Of a stretch of DNA of 55,920 bases, positions 27,901-37,100 are shown piece by piece. Each line of letters opens with the position of its first letter. Position 1 is the stretch's first letter. The notes below the pieces were generated by a model that did no database searches, was not told where the DNA came from, and saw nothing but the letters and a program-made list of their open reading frames with translations. The stretch is from NCBI GenBank assembly GCA_030529085.1, contig JAUMXM010000004.1:15249-71168 (forward strand), in the 5' to 3' direction. A program made the position numbers and the translations under genes. Source of the stretch: Rikenellaceae bacterium. GTDB taxonomy: Bacteria > Bacteroidota > Bacteroidia > Bacteroidales > Rikenellaceae.

Positions 27901-29049
27901 ACCGTCGCGCCCCACAAGCACCGAGGTCACACACGCAGGACTCACAGCGCGCTCGTCGCTATCGAAAAACTCGACATAGTCGAAGCCATACATCGGCTTG
28001 GGCAGCACCACCAAACCGCGCTGGTAGCACCCCACCCAGACGTTTCCCTGGTTATCCGAGGCCAGGGCGTGCACCTTACCCTCCGAGAGGTCGAAACGGC
28101 TGTTGGCCACGCGGAAGGGATTGAGGCTTTCGCTCGTAAGGTCGAAGGCGCAAACGCCCCCCATCTCGGTACCCACCAACACGGCATTCTCGCCCACAAA
28201 CGAGGGATCGACCGTCGTCAGCAGGCTCACCACGAACTTCTCGTCGAGCCCCTCTCCACGCGGACGGCGCACCATCATCTGCTCCTCGTCGAAGAGCAGC
28301 AACCCCTCGCCCATTGTTCCGAGCAGCACTTTATCGGCGCGCTCAACGGGGGCAATCGCTTGGATAATGGCCGACGAGGGTTGAATCGTGGGACTCCAGG
28401 CTATATCGACCAAGCGATTGTCGGGATAGGCGATGACCGAGAGGTTCGACTCCTCGGAGACGACCCACAGACGGCCGCGGTGGTCGAACTTCATATCGCG
28501 GATATAGCGCGAGGGGAGCAGCCGGTTGAGGGCATCGCTGCGGGCGGCATCGTGGCTGTAATCCTCCATGCGCAGCACAAAGAGGCCGCGCCCCGAGGTG
28601 GCCACAATCAGCTCACGGCGATCGGGGCTCTCGACAATGGCCGCCACGTGCATACCGTCGGCGCGCTCCTCGGCACTCGCCAGGCGGAGCGTATGGAAGG
28701 TGTTGCTTTCGTAGTCGAAGCGTTGCAAACCGCGCTGCGGAGGTGCCGAAGAGCCTACCCACAACGTATGGCGCGAATCCTCGAAGACGGTCAGCACCAG
28801 GTTGCTGGCCAGCGACTCGGGATCGTTGGCCGGATGAAAGGCCGTAAAGTGCATACCGTCGAAGTAGGCCAAACCATTCTCGGTGGCGACCCAGATATAG
28901 CCGCGCGAATCTTGATAGATGGCGTTGATAAGCGAATTGACAAGCCCCTCTTCGGCTGTATAGAGGCGTGCCTGCTGACCATAAAGTACCCCCAAATTCA
29001 CCCAAAAGGCGAGGATAAGGAGCAGTGTATTGCGGAGTAAAGTTTTCAT
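24907..29049 (-). CDS. Hybrid two-component system regulator (HTCS) of the xylan locus
   Basis: A 1380-residue one-protein sensor-regulator. In order: signal or first membrane segment (1-24); two Reg_prop beta-propellers (about 26-680) with many WVGT/WIST blade motifs; a Y_Y_Y domain (about 700-785); a membrane segment (about 790-813); a HisKA domain with phospho-accepting His845 (FSHEIRTPL); an ATPase domain with NILSNAFKFT and GSGIGL; a receiver domain with Asp1166 (VVTDLVMPE); and a C-terminal AraC-type HTH (about 1285-1375). Such proteins bind an oligosaccharide in the periplasm and activate nearby SusC/D loci. Its position between two halves of the xylan locus makes it the likely activator. 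All key phospho-relay residues are present. Confidence 0.95.
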   Translation of the reverse strand: MKTLLRNTLLLILAFWVNLGVLYGQQARLYTAEEGLVNSLINAIYQDSRGYIWVATENGLAYFDGMHFTAFHPANDPESLASNLVLTVFEDSRHTLWVGSSAPPQRGLQRFDYESNTFHTLRLASAEERADGMHVAAIVESPDRRELIVATSGRGLFVLRMEDYSHDAARSDALNRLLPSRYIRDMKFDHRGRLWVVSEESNLSVIAYPDNRLVDIAWSPTIQPSSAIIQAIAPVERADKVLLGTMGEGLLLFDEEQMMVRRPRGEGLDEKFVVSLLTTVDPSFVGENAVLVGTEMGGVCAFDLTSESLNPFRVANSRFDLSEGKVHALASDNQGNVWVGCYQRGLVVLPKPMYGFDYVEFFDSDERAVSPACVTSVLVGRDGVLWVGTDGAGLYALHKDGSRRHYTAENSLLPNNAVMTLTEDKHGTIWISTYLGGMVCWNPRGAMSRVAALDNPLVACVMNTAYDRERDMLYLGTYGDGVQQLDLQSMHLETVREQELPKWIGSLYIDRQGLLWVGSFNGLKCYDTQNRRLLNYAVGDVASTSRIYALTESASTGILWIGSGEGLVSFDRSTGLSRRYTISDGLPANVINAIAVSDEGTLWISTGNGLSRLSPEQHQFKNFYAADGLQGNEFRYGAMAVAADGRLFFGGTNGLTAFYPHIVDQGLHPVPPINFSSLRVLNKEVQYDPDSENNILDKHISQATTLTLEKYQNVFDLEFSVQEYTNPRRIIYAYRMEGFDADWNYTDSRNRVATYTNLPDGRYTFRLRAFFEGEEQQGAVERTLRIRILPPWWKSGWAYLLYVVVLALGVGAVWVLYRRHRGRLEERAESELKDLKLQMFTDFSHEIRTPLTLVIAPLRQLRAEETDTRHRELYNLMYRNSLRIQRLVNQLMDIRKIDNGRMQLNCFKSDLVFFVRDIMHSFDYAANTKHIAFTLECPHESLEVWIDQSNFDKVLFNILSNAFKFTPEHGQVTLRLSTHANDRRSGVELASESYVELQVENSGSRIEPRFLEHVFDRFFQVEARNHIGSGIGLHLAKKLIELHRGAIFASNTDEGVCFTVRLPLGNAHLSSDEMLSAAKHKDLYMNLRAQQPAEAVAGLDYRAEEQPAEGRNSKSKRNVVLVDDDQELGTYLRSELQQLYNVEYFPNGKDAWRHISSSIPDAVVTDLVMPEMDGLELCRKIKQSLSTNHIPVVVLTSQSDDESLQQCIEMGADRFLTKPINLELLRSGIAQAIATREMIRNKFRTEVDGGYTEVEMGSSDDKLVNRVVEVIRKHIEDPDFSVDDLSREVGLSRVHLNRKLKEHISTSPSNLIRSIRLKQAAFLLINHKVNISEVAYKVGFSTHSYFSNSFRDYFGMTPKEFVAKYMNCTDEETLKRLFNL

Positions 29050-29088
29050 CGGTTCAGGTTACAAAATTGACAGTTTCGCGCGTGACGT

Positions 29089-29143
29089 GTTTCAAATTTA
29101 GCACTAAATTAACTTTTTCGGGGCAAACTGCCAAATTTGAAAC
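29089..29143. promoter_or_regulatory. HTCS promoter region with an 11-bp inverted repeat
   Basis: GTTTCAAATTT (29089-29099) and AAATTTGAAAC (29133-29143) are exact inverted repeats. On the minus strand TAAATTTG (29100-29093) is an exact -7 box, so one arm covers the probable core promoter of the regulator gene. A TTTG lies 23 bases upstream of it. A single TTTTGTAAC-type half-site occurs on either side (29058-29066 and 29178-29186). Confidence 0.5.
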
Positions 29144-29197
29144 AAAAATTCCCCGCCCGAAGACGAGAAATTTTCACTTTTGTAACACCGTGAAGGG

Positions 29198-30838
29198 CTA
29201 ATAGGAGTAGGTGCGAAGATGCTGGGCACCATATTCGCCAAAGGGGATGCGCAGGTGACGCCCCTGATGATCCTCATCGCCATTCAGACGTCGTCCGTAG
29301 CGGAGAGAGCCCTCGGGAGTAAGGTCGACCACCTCGTCGATCGCAGCAATGCCGATCGTGCGGCCATCCGTCGCGTCGGCCGAGCGGAGCGTGATCACAA
29401 CACCCGTACCCGCCACCAAAAATTCGCCGTCACCCAGATCGACAACCACCGCGCCCGTCTCGCTCCAGAGCGACTCATCGCGCGCCTCGGGGCTCCACCC
29501 GAGGGTCAGATCATGGCGGCAAACCAGCTCGATATCTCCCACACGCAGGATGCGCTCGCGGTTATCGCGGTCGAACCACAGGCCGTAGGTGCGCTCCTCG
29601 CTGCGCGCCTCCTGCAACAGCGGCCAGATCATCTGCAGCAAAGGATAGGCGCTTGCAATCGAGGAGTCGGGCGTAGCATCATCGGCGGCATAGGGGCTGA
29701 AACCGATTGCGCGGTGCTCCCCCACTGCATACATGGCACGCGCACCATTCGTGGGCGAGGGCTCGTATTGAATCTCGGGGATAAAGAGGAGCGGCTCGCA
29801 GGCGGCATATTGGGCCAACCAATCGGGATAGAGCGGATCGTAGATGTCGGGCGAGAGGAAGTCGAGGGTCGGGGCGGCCAGGTGCCACAAATCGCTCAAA
29901 TGGGGCAAGGGGCCTGCACTCGGATAGGCTCCCGCCGTGCGACCACGGCTGTTGAGGGCTGCATTGGCATAGAGGGGCAAGGGGTAGACCTCGCGCCCTG
30001 CAGAGGCGATGCGCTCGACATACTTGGCATAGTGGTAGGCCTGGAAGAACTCCTCGGTATCGATCCCCGCGCCAAAGAGCACCTCCCAAGAGCCTTGCAT
30101 AGGTGCCCCCATTCGTTGCCAGGCGTTGTAGAGGCGGGGATGACACGCCGCACCCTTCGTCAGCAGCAGATCGACCACCTCGCGCGGCACATCGGCCCGA
30201 TAGGCAGCATTGGCCGCCTCGGAATAATCGCGCGCCGATTGCAACATACCGATCTCGTTCTCGACCTGCACCATCACCACGCGGCGGGTTAAATCTTCGT
30301 TTTTGAGGTGGCTCATCAGTGCCACAAAGGCGCGTCGATCGGCCTCGCAATTCGTTTCCGAGAAGGCCGACATAATCTCCAAAGGCCTCCCTTCAGCCGT
30401 GCGCGCCAACTCGAAACGCTCGCCAAAGGACTCCTTGACCCAACACGGGGCGTAGCAGGACATCGAATTTTTCCACGAGCCGAACCACAAGAGCACGATG
30501 CGCATATCGCGCTTGCGCGCCTCGAGAATCGCCCCATCGAGCAACGTAAAGTCGAACACACCCTCTTGCGGCTCGATCGACTCCCAGGCCAAGGGCAGCA
30601 GTACGGTGTTGATGCCGACCGCCTGCATCGCATCCCAGCGCGGTGCCATGTAGTCGAGCGACGAGGAGGCGGAATTCCACACTTCACCACCCAAAATCAG
30701 GTAGGGGGCATCATCGACCATCAATTCGAGGCTTGCACCCCGCTTCTCGAGGCGCGGAAACGGCTCGGAGGCAACACACCCCGCAAGCAAAACAAGGGCT
30801 GCAAAAGCCGCAAAAAGGGGAAAATAAGGATTTTTCAT
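29198..30838 (-). CDS. GH35-like glycosidase with DUF5597-type C-terminus, lipoprotein
   Basis: A 546-residue lipoprotein (MKNPYFPLFAAFAALVLLAGC, Cys at 21). The start at 30838 is preferred over one two codons upstream. A TIM-barrel of GH35 type shows the acid Glu195 (VQVENEIG) and probable nucleophile Glu355 (FIPEIQYE). The C-terminal 150 residues look like the beta-sandwich found in DUF5597 proteins. Relatives are annotated beta-galactosidases; some act on xyloglucan or xylan side chains. It lies between the SusCD operon and the regulator, so it may remove a galactosyl or similar decoration from complex xylan. The substrate is not determined by sequence. Confidence 0.8.
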   Translation of the reverse strand: MKNPYFPLFAAFAALVLLAGCVASEPFPRLEKRGASLELMVDDAPYLILGGEVWNSASSSLDYMAPRWDAMQAVGINTVLLPLAWESIEPQEGVFDFTLLDGAILEARKRDMRIVLLWFGSWKNSMSCYAPCWVKESFGERFELARTAEGRPLEIMSAFSETNCEADRRAFVALMSHLKNEDLTRRVVMVQVENEIGMLQSARDYSEAANAAYRADVPREVVDLLLTKGAACHPRLYNAWQRMGAPMQGSWEVLFGAGIDTEEFFQAYHYAKYVERIASAGREVYPLPLYANAALNSRGRTAGAYPSAGPLPHLSDLWHLAAPTLDFLSPDIYDPLYPDWLAQYAACEPLLFIPEIQYEPSPTNGARAMYAVGEHRAIGFSPYAADDATPDSSIASAYPLLQMIWPLLQEARSEERTYGLWFDRDNRERILRVGDIELVCRHDLTLGWSPEARDESLWSETGAVVVDLGDGEFLVAGTGVVITLRSADATDGRTIGIAAIDEVVDLTPEGSLRYGRRLNGDEDHQGRHLRIPFGEYGAQHLRTYSY

Positions 30839-30884
30839 AACCAACAGTGATGGGGATCATTCACACATAGCGAAGTTACAAAAA

Positions 30885-30911
30885 AGGGGGGAGTTTTGCA
30901 ACTCCACCCCT
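30885..30911 (-). terminator. Terminator of the susC-susD-SGBP operon
   Basis: Read on the minus strand, a GGGGTGGAGTT arm pairs with AACTCCCCCC around a 4-base loop and is followed by TTTTTT. It separates the uptake operon from the GH35-like gene. A weak TAACTTCG box just after it (30880-30873) may start that gene. Confidence 0.75.
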
Positions 30912-30937
30912 CTTTGTTTTCAATCTTTGGGCAGGTG

Positions 30938-32404
30938 TTACTCGACCACCTCACCCTCTGCCTCTTCATCCTCGTCGGGAACCTCGGGCTGATCGTAGGG
31001 CACGATGCGCAGGTTCTGGAAGTAGAAGATAAAGTTCGGAATCTCGGTCGGCGCGGGAGCACCGGCAATCGTATCGTTGTAGAAGGTGATGAACGATTGG
31101 TAGGTCCACTCACCCGAAGCGGCAGCCTTCTGCAGGAAGAGCGCCGTCTCGCCCTTGAATGCCGGAAACTTATCGAGCGGCATGGTCACCGTCTGCCATC
31201 CATCCATCTCTACGGGCTTCACCTCCTGACCCGACGAGGTGGTTACCAACCACGGCGTGTAGGACTGCATGTAGTCCGGACCACCATCGACTGCCAGGTA
31301 GGCAATACGGCCCTGCGACCACTTGCCCGGGACATAGATATCGAACTGAATGGCCAGGCGCGAGAGCGGCGTAGCGGAGGTGATGGCACCCTCGCCCAGA
31401 TCCTTCGTCAAGCCGAAGATGCGGGTGTAGATGGCGCAACAGTTGAATACGACACGACCCAGACCCGTATCGTAGGCGTTATCCGAACCTGCGAGCACCG
31501 GCACCGTAGCCGGCTCCTCGGGCATCGAACCATAGCGGGCACCCCACTTCTCGTTGTCGGTGTTCTTGTGACCATCGCCCTCGGTCGGAATCGGATCGGT
31601 CAGATCGGTGACAATGTTCGAGCCCCAACCGTAGTAGCCGTGGCTGCCGCTCTGGCAATCGGCGCAGTAGGGATTCGAGGTCTGATAGCCGTCGGAATCC
31701 TCGCCGTAGAACTTCGAATTGACGATGTGCTTGCGGCGGTTGAAGTAGTTGCGCGAGTAGGCAAGACCGTTGTTGCTCACCACCGTAATCGCTCCACCTA
31801 CCTCGTCGGCATAATCCTCGGGGATACGCACGCGCAGGAACTCGCCATCCTCATCAACCTCAACGATACCCTCACCCGTGATCGAGACATCACCGGGCAG
31901 AATCACCTCGGAGATATCCTTCAGGCGGGCACCGTAGATCGTAATCACCTCACCCGGGTTGGGCAACGTGTGCGAAATATTGGTCACGGCAGGAGCCTCG
32001 GCCATAATCTGGAATTCGAAGGTGTAGTCGTCCTTGAGGGTCACGACGCGAATCGTGTTCATCACATCGGGCTCACAATCCGAGCCTACGGGCGCCTTCG
32101 AGGGGATGCGGAAGATGACCGACGTGGGGGTCACATAGTTCAGGTTGAGCGTGGCGGGATAGCCGTTGCAATAGATCTCGCGCGTGGTAGCCAAGCCCGT
32201 ACCCTCGATGCGGATCATCGAACCCAGGCGGGCCTGCTCGATGACGCGCGTCGTCGATTTCTTCGTATGCGAATAGACCTTGTCGATGACAATCTCGCTC
32301 GTGACGTCGCCACTATCGTCGTCATCGTTGCAGGCCGTCAGCATAAAGGTTGATGCCACCAACAGCGCGGCAATCATCCAAAAGCTTTTCATATACTTGT
32401 TCAT
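30938..32404 (-). CDS. Surface glycan-binding lipoprotein (SGBP-B type)
   Basis: A 488-residue lipoprotein following SusD. The start at 32404 gives MNKYMKSFWM...LTAC with the lipidated Cys near residue 25, followed by DDDDSGD, an acidic stretch common in surface-exported Bacteroidetes lipoproteins. Two IPT/TIG-like Ig domains (about 35-110 and 135-220) precede a C-terminal beta-sandwich (about 230-475) of the kind described for xyloglucan/xylan-binding SGBPs. A CADC motif lies near 245. It should hold xylan at the cell surface for the SusC/D complex. The acidic tail (EDEEAEGEVVE) is unusual. Confidence 0.85.
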   Translation of the reverse strand: MNKYMKSFWMIAALLVASTFMLTACNDDDDSGDVTSEIVIDKVYSHTKKSTTRVIEQARLGSMIRIEGTGLATTREIYCNGYPATLNLNYVTPTSVIFRIPSKAPVGSDCEPDVMNTIRVVTLKDDYTFEFQIMAEAPAVTNISHTLPNPGEVITIYGARLKDISEVILPGDVSITGEGIVEVDEDGEFLRVRIPEDYADEVGGAITVVSNNGLAYSRNYFNRRKHIVNSKFYGEDSDGYQTSNPYCADCQSGSHGYYGWGSNIVTDLTDPIPTEGDGHKNTDNEKWGARYGSMPEEPATVPVLAGSDNAYDTGLGRVVFNCCAIYTRIFGLTKDLGEGAITSATPLSRLAIQFDIYVPGKWSQGRIAYLAVDGGPDYMQSYTPWLVTTSSGQEVKPVEMDGWQTVTMPLDKFPAFKGETALFLQKAAASGEWTYQSFITFYNDTIAGAPAPTEIPNFIFYFQNLRIVPYDQPEVPDEDEEAEGEVVE

Positions 32405-32446
32405 AATCTCAACATTTTTAACGATTTGATTCATTGCTCACGCCGC

Positions 32447-34090
32447 CTACTCGCTAAATACATAGGGTACAGGCTCCGACTTGAGCATCGGGTTGAGCAG
32501 AAGCTCCGACTCGGGATAGGGAAGCACCAGACACGAAGCCGACGGAGTAGCCTCCTCACGTTCGTGCATCTTCGTCTCACCCCACTCGAAGGGCTCCTCA
32601 TCGGTCAACAGCGGCTGGTAGGTGTAGCCCTGGTTGCGCTTCTGGGCCCCCATGTAGTCGAGCACATACTGCTCGTCCCAATAGGCGCGGCGCAACATAT
32701 CGAACCAGAACTGACCCTCCATGCAGAGCTCGCAACGACGCTCGTTCCACATATCGGCCAACGTGATGACCTCGACCTCGGACATGCCGGCACGCGTGCG
32801 CACCTTGTTGTAGTAGGTCAGGGCGCGCTCGTCGCTCGTCTCGCTGTTGAGACCCATCAAGGCCTCGGCATAGATCAGATAGACATCGGCCAGACGCAGC
32901 ATCGGGGTCATCAGGCAGGAGTTGCCATCGCGAGCAACACCACCCGTATCGGCGGGCGAGCCCACAACACCCTTCTTGATCCAGCAGCGATACTCCTGAC
33001 CCGAAGCATCGACCGTATAGCTGCCCTCCTCGGAGTCGGTTCCGATGTAGTCGTAGGTCTCGCCGTGGCAGAAGTAGGTCGCCTTGCGACGGATGTGGTC
33101 ACCGCGCTCGTGGAAGAGCTCGACCATATCACCACCGGCAAAGGTACCGGCACCCCAGGCGCTCGTACCGCCCACCGAAACCGAGCTGTGAGCCAGGTAA
33201 CGCATTGCCGAGTTACCCGAACCATACTCATCCGAGCCTTGCACCCACTGCAACGAGAAGAGCGACTCCTCGTTGTTGTTGAACTGCACCTTGAAGAGAT
33301 CCTCGAATTTGGGGAGCAGCTCCAGACCGCTCTCCTCGCAGACCTGACCGGCGGCGTCGGCAGCCTTCTGATACCACTCGGCAGCCGTCGTGGGATAGGT
33401 GGCCGAGAACTTGCCGCCACGTGCATAGCAGGCAGCCGTCAGGTAGAACTTCGAAAGCATACCCAGCGCACTCCACTTCGTCACACGACCCGGCTCGCTA
33501 TCGCTCTCGGGCAGCCACTCGGCGGCAAACTCGAGATCCTTGATGGCGAAGGCCAAGACATCCTCGAAGGGGTTGGGAGCCACCAACGGGTTGCTGATGA
33601 AGACCTGGGGATCCTCGACGATAATCACATTCTTCCAGAGCGAGGCGAGGTACCACATAGCTACACCGCGCATGAAGCGAGCCTCGGCGGCGCAAGCATT
33701 GATCTGCTCCTCGGTGCAATTCTCGGCCGTAGCCAAACCTTGCAGCACATAGTCGGCCTGGTTGATGACGATGTAGAAGGATTGCCAAGCACTCTGCAAC
33801 GGACCCGTAAGACCCGTCTCGGTCAGATTGCTGAATGGATAGATGTAGTCGGACCAGGGGGCGTTGATGTTGTTACCGCGACCATCGCCCAGGGCGTAGT
33901 AGAAGTTGTTGTTGAACTCGAACCACACCTTGCTGTAGAGCGGTGCTGTTGCCAGACGACACTCCTCGTAGGATTTGAAATAGTTTTCCTTGGTGGTCGA
34001 GCCCGAGGAGTTCACCTCAAGCCAATCGTTGCAGCCCGTCGTGAGCAGCAGAACAACGCCAACCAGGAGGATATTGATAATCTTTTTCAT
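32447..34090 (-). CDS. susD: SusD-family outer-membrane glycan-binding lipoprotein
   Basis: A 547-residue SusD homologue, starting at the ATG 34090 (MKKIINILLVGVVLLLTTGC, Cys at 20). Family features: CNDWLEV after the lipid site, EARFMRGVAMWYLASLW near residue 140, LADVYLIYAEAL near 405, and the C-terminal NERRCELCMEGQFWFDMLRR. It forms a hinged lid over the SusC barrel and binds xylan fragments. It lies 22 bases after susC. Confidence 0.96.
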   Translation of the reverse strand: MKKIINILLVGVVLLLTTGCNDWLEVNSSGSTTKENYFKSYEECRLATAPLYSKVWFEFNNNFYYALGDGRGNNINAPWSDYIYPFSNLTETGLTGPLQSAWQSFYIVINQADYVLQGLATAENCTEEQINACAAEARFMRGVAMWYLASLWKNVIIVEDPQVFISNPLVAPNPFEDVLAFAIKDLEFAAEWLPESDSEPGRVTKWSALGMLSKFYLTAACYARGGKFSATYPTTAAEWYQKAADAAGQVCEESGLELLPKFEDLFKVQFNNNEESLFSLQWVQGSDEYGSGNSAMRYLAHSSVSVGGTSAWGAGTFAGGDMVELFHERGDHIRRKATYFCHGETYDYIGTDSEEGSYTVDASGQEYRCWIKKGVVGSPADTGGVARDGNSCLMTPMLRLADVYLIYAEALMGLNSETSDERALTYYNKVRTRAGMSEVEVITLADMWNERRCELCMEGQFWFDMLRRAYWDEQYVLDYMGAQKRNQGYTYQPLLTDEEPFEWGETKMHEREEATPSASCLVLPYPESELLLNPMLKSEPVPYVFSE

Positions 34091-34112
34091 AATGTTCAAG
34101 CTTAAAGTGTGA

Positions 34113-37100
34113 TTAGAAACCTACCGAAACACCGAACGTATAGGTGCGGGGCGAAGGATAACGACCGCGGTCGATACCGTTCGTCAGCGCATCCTGACCC
34201 GTATTGGCATACTGGCCCGTCATCGTACCGATCTCGGGATCGTAGCCCGAATACTCGGTCAGCGTGAAGACGTTCGTAATGTTGGCATAGACACGCACGT
34301 TAGCCAGATGGAGTTTCGTGACCCACTTCTTGGGGAAGGTGTAGCTCAACGAGAGGTTCTGCAGACGCAGGTAGGAGGCATCCTCCACAAAGCGATCCGA
34401 CATACGGTTGTTGGCATTCACATCCGAAGCCGACATGCGGGGCATCGAGCTGTGACCATTCATCACGTAGACGTTCCACACATCGTTGGCCGAACCCGCC
34501 TCGTCGATCAGACCCAGGTGGGCGTAATCGGCCGTGCGGACAGCCAGGTTGCTCGTGCCACGCGGATCATCCGTATAGCGGCGCACCCAGTTCAGGGCCT
34601 TGTTGCCCACCGAAGCGTTGAAGTAGAACGAGAGGTCCCAACCCTTCCAGGTGAAGGTGTTGCCGAAGCCGATCGTGAAGTCGGGCAGCGGCGAGCCGAT
34701 GAAGTCGCGGTCGTTCTCGTCGATCACACCGTCGTCGTTGATATCCTCCCAGAGGAAGTCACCCACCCAGACACCGGCGGCCTGGTCGATGGTCATATTG
34801 GCGGGCAGAGCCACCTTCAGGTTACCCTCCGAGTCGAAGAGGTCGGCAGCCGAATTGATGCGGCCTGCCACCTTGTAGCCGTAGAACTCGCCTACCGAGC
34901 GGCCCACCTGCGTACGGGTTACGATATCCTTACCACCCGAGAGGTCGAGCGTGCGGTCGATAGTAGCCGTCGGCGAGTTGAGGGCCAAGATCTCGTTCTT
35001 GTTGAGCGAGAATACGAAGCTCGAACGCCACTGGAAGTTGGGACGCTCGATATTGACCGTGTTCAAGGTCAGCTCGAAACCCTTATTCTCGATCTCACCC
35101 ATATTGGCCCAAGGAGCTGCGGCAGCACCCTGACCGTTCGAACCGAGGTACGAGGGAAGCGACATCTCGAGCAACAGGTTGTTCGTCTTCTTGTAGTAGG
35201 CGTCGGCAACCAGCTCGATGCGGTTATCGAACAGACCCAGGTCGATACCTATATTATAGGAGTCGGTGGTCTCCCACTCCAGGCTCTCGTTCGGCACACG
35301 CGACGTGAGCTGACCTACACCCCAGTTTGTCGGCGTGGTCGAGAGCATCGCGGCGTAGGCAAACTGCGTCACGTTCGAGTTACCCACCTGACCGTAGCCC
35401 AGACGGAGCTTGAGGTTGTTGAGCACCTCGCTGTCGCGCAGGAATTGCTCGTTCGAGATACGCCAAGCCAGAGCGACCGACGGGAAGAGACCCCAGCGGT
35501 GACCATCGGCGAAACGCGAGTTACCGTCGTAGCGCAGCGTTGCGGTGAGCAGGTAACGCTCGTCGTAGGCATAGAAGAGACGGCCGAAGACCGATGCAAA
35601 CTTATTCTCACCCGAGTAACCGGCATTGGTTGCCGTCGTCGAGTCGCCTGCATTCAGGTCGCTGAGCGAGTTGCTACCGTCGAGACGCTTGCCCTGGAGA
35701 TACTCCCAGGTGGCCGACGACATCTCGCTACCGACCATGGCGCTGATGTGGTGCTTCTCGGCAAAGGTGTTGTCGTAGGTCACCACGTTGCGCCAAGCCC
35801 AATAGAAGTTGCTCTGCTTGGACTGGGTATTCGAACGCTCCGAATTGATGATCGAACCGAACTGATAGGTCGGCACCAGACGGTAGGAGTTGATCTCGTT
35901 GAAGTCGGTCGAGAGCTCCGTGCGGTAGCTCAGCCCCTTCAGCGGCTGGATGTCGAGATAGACGTTGTTGCGCACACCGAGCTTGCGGTTGTAGTTGTCG
36001 ATCAACTCGGCCAGACCCAGCGGGTTGGACTGCGTAAAGTTGGCATCCTCGGGACCGCCATAGCTGCCGTCGGCCGACGTAGCCTCAACGGCGGGCGACT
36101 GCTGGAGTGCCGTCATAATCAGGTCGTTGTCCGAAACCGTGATCACCTGCTTCGAGTAGTTCATCGCCGTGTTGATACCCACCTTGAGCCACTTCTTGGC
36201 CTGGGCATCGACCGTACCGCGAATCGTATAGCGGCGGAACTCCGAGCCGGCTGCGATACCATCCTGATCGAGGTAACCGCCATTGACCATGTAGGAGATC
36301 TTGTCAGAACCGCCCGAAACCGAGACGTTGTAGTTCTGCATAAAGGCGCTGCTGAACAGCACATCCTGCCAATCGGTACCCTTGCTGAGCTTCGAGGGAT
36401 CGGCAAAGTCGTCGCGCAACTCCTGACCTCGCAGCTCGTAGTTTTCGTTCGTATGCTGGGCAAATTGCTGCAAGTTCATCATATCGAGCTTCTTGGGCAT
36501 CGTCTGCACGCCCCAATAGGCATCGAAGTTGACCTTGGCATCACCCTTCGCACCGCGCTTCGTTGTCACGATAATAACACCGTTGGCACCCTGCGAACCG
36601 TAGATGGCCGTTGCCGAAGCATCCTTCAGCACGTCGAGCGACTCGATATCCGAGGGGTTGATCGACGAGAGGGCGTTATCGGTATTCGTACCCGTCTGGC
36701 CATCGATGATCACACCGTCGATGACGATAATCGGCTCATTCGACGAGTTGATCGAGTTCACACCACGAATGCGGATCGACGAACCGCCACCCGGCAAACC
36801 CGAGTTCTGGGTCATCTGCACACCGGCTGCACGGCCCTGAAGTACCTGGTCGATCGAGGTGGGCACCGATTTTGCGATAGCGTCGGCACCGATCGACGAT
36901 ACCGAACCTGTTACATCGACCTTGCGAGCCGAACCGTAACCAATGGCTACCACAGCGTCGATCTCCACGCCTTCGGACGAGAGCACGGCATCGATCGTCG
37001 TGCGCTGACCTACGGCCTCCTCGACGGAGTTCATACCAATAAACGAGAATACGATGGTCTGATTCTCGGCTGCACTGATCTGGTAATCACCATCCATGCC

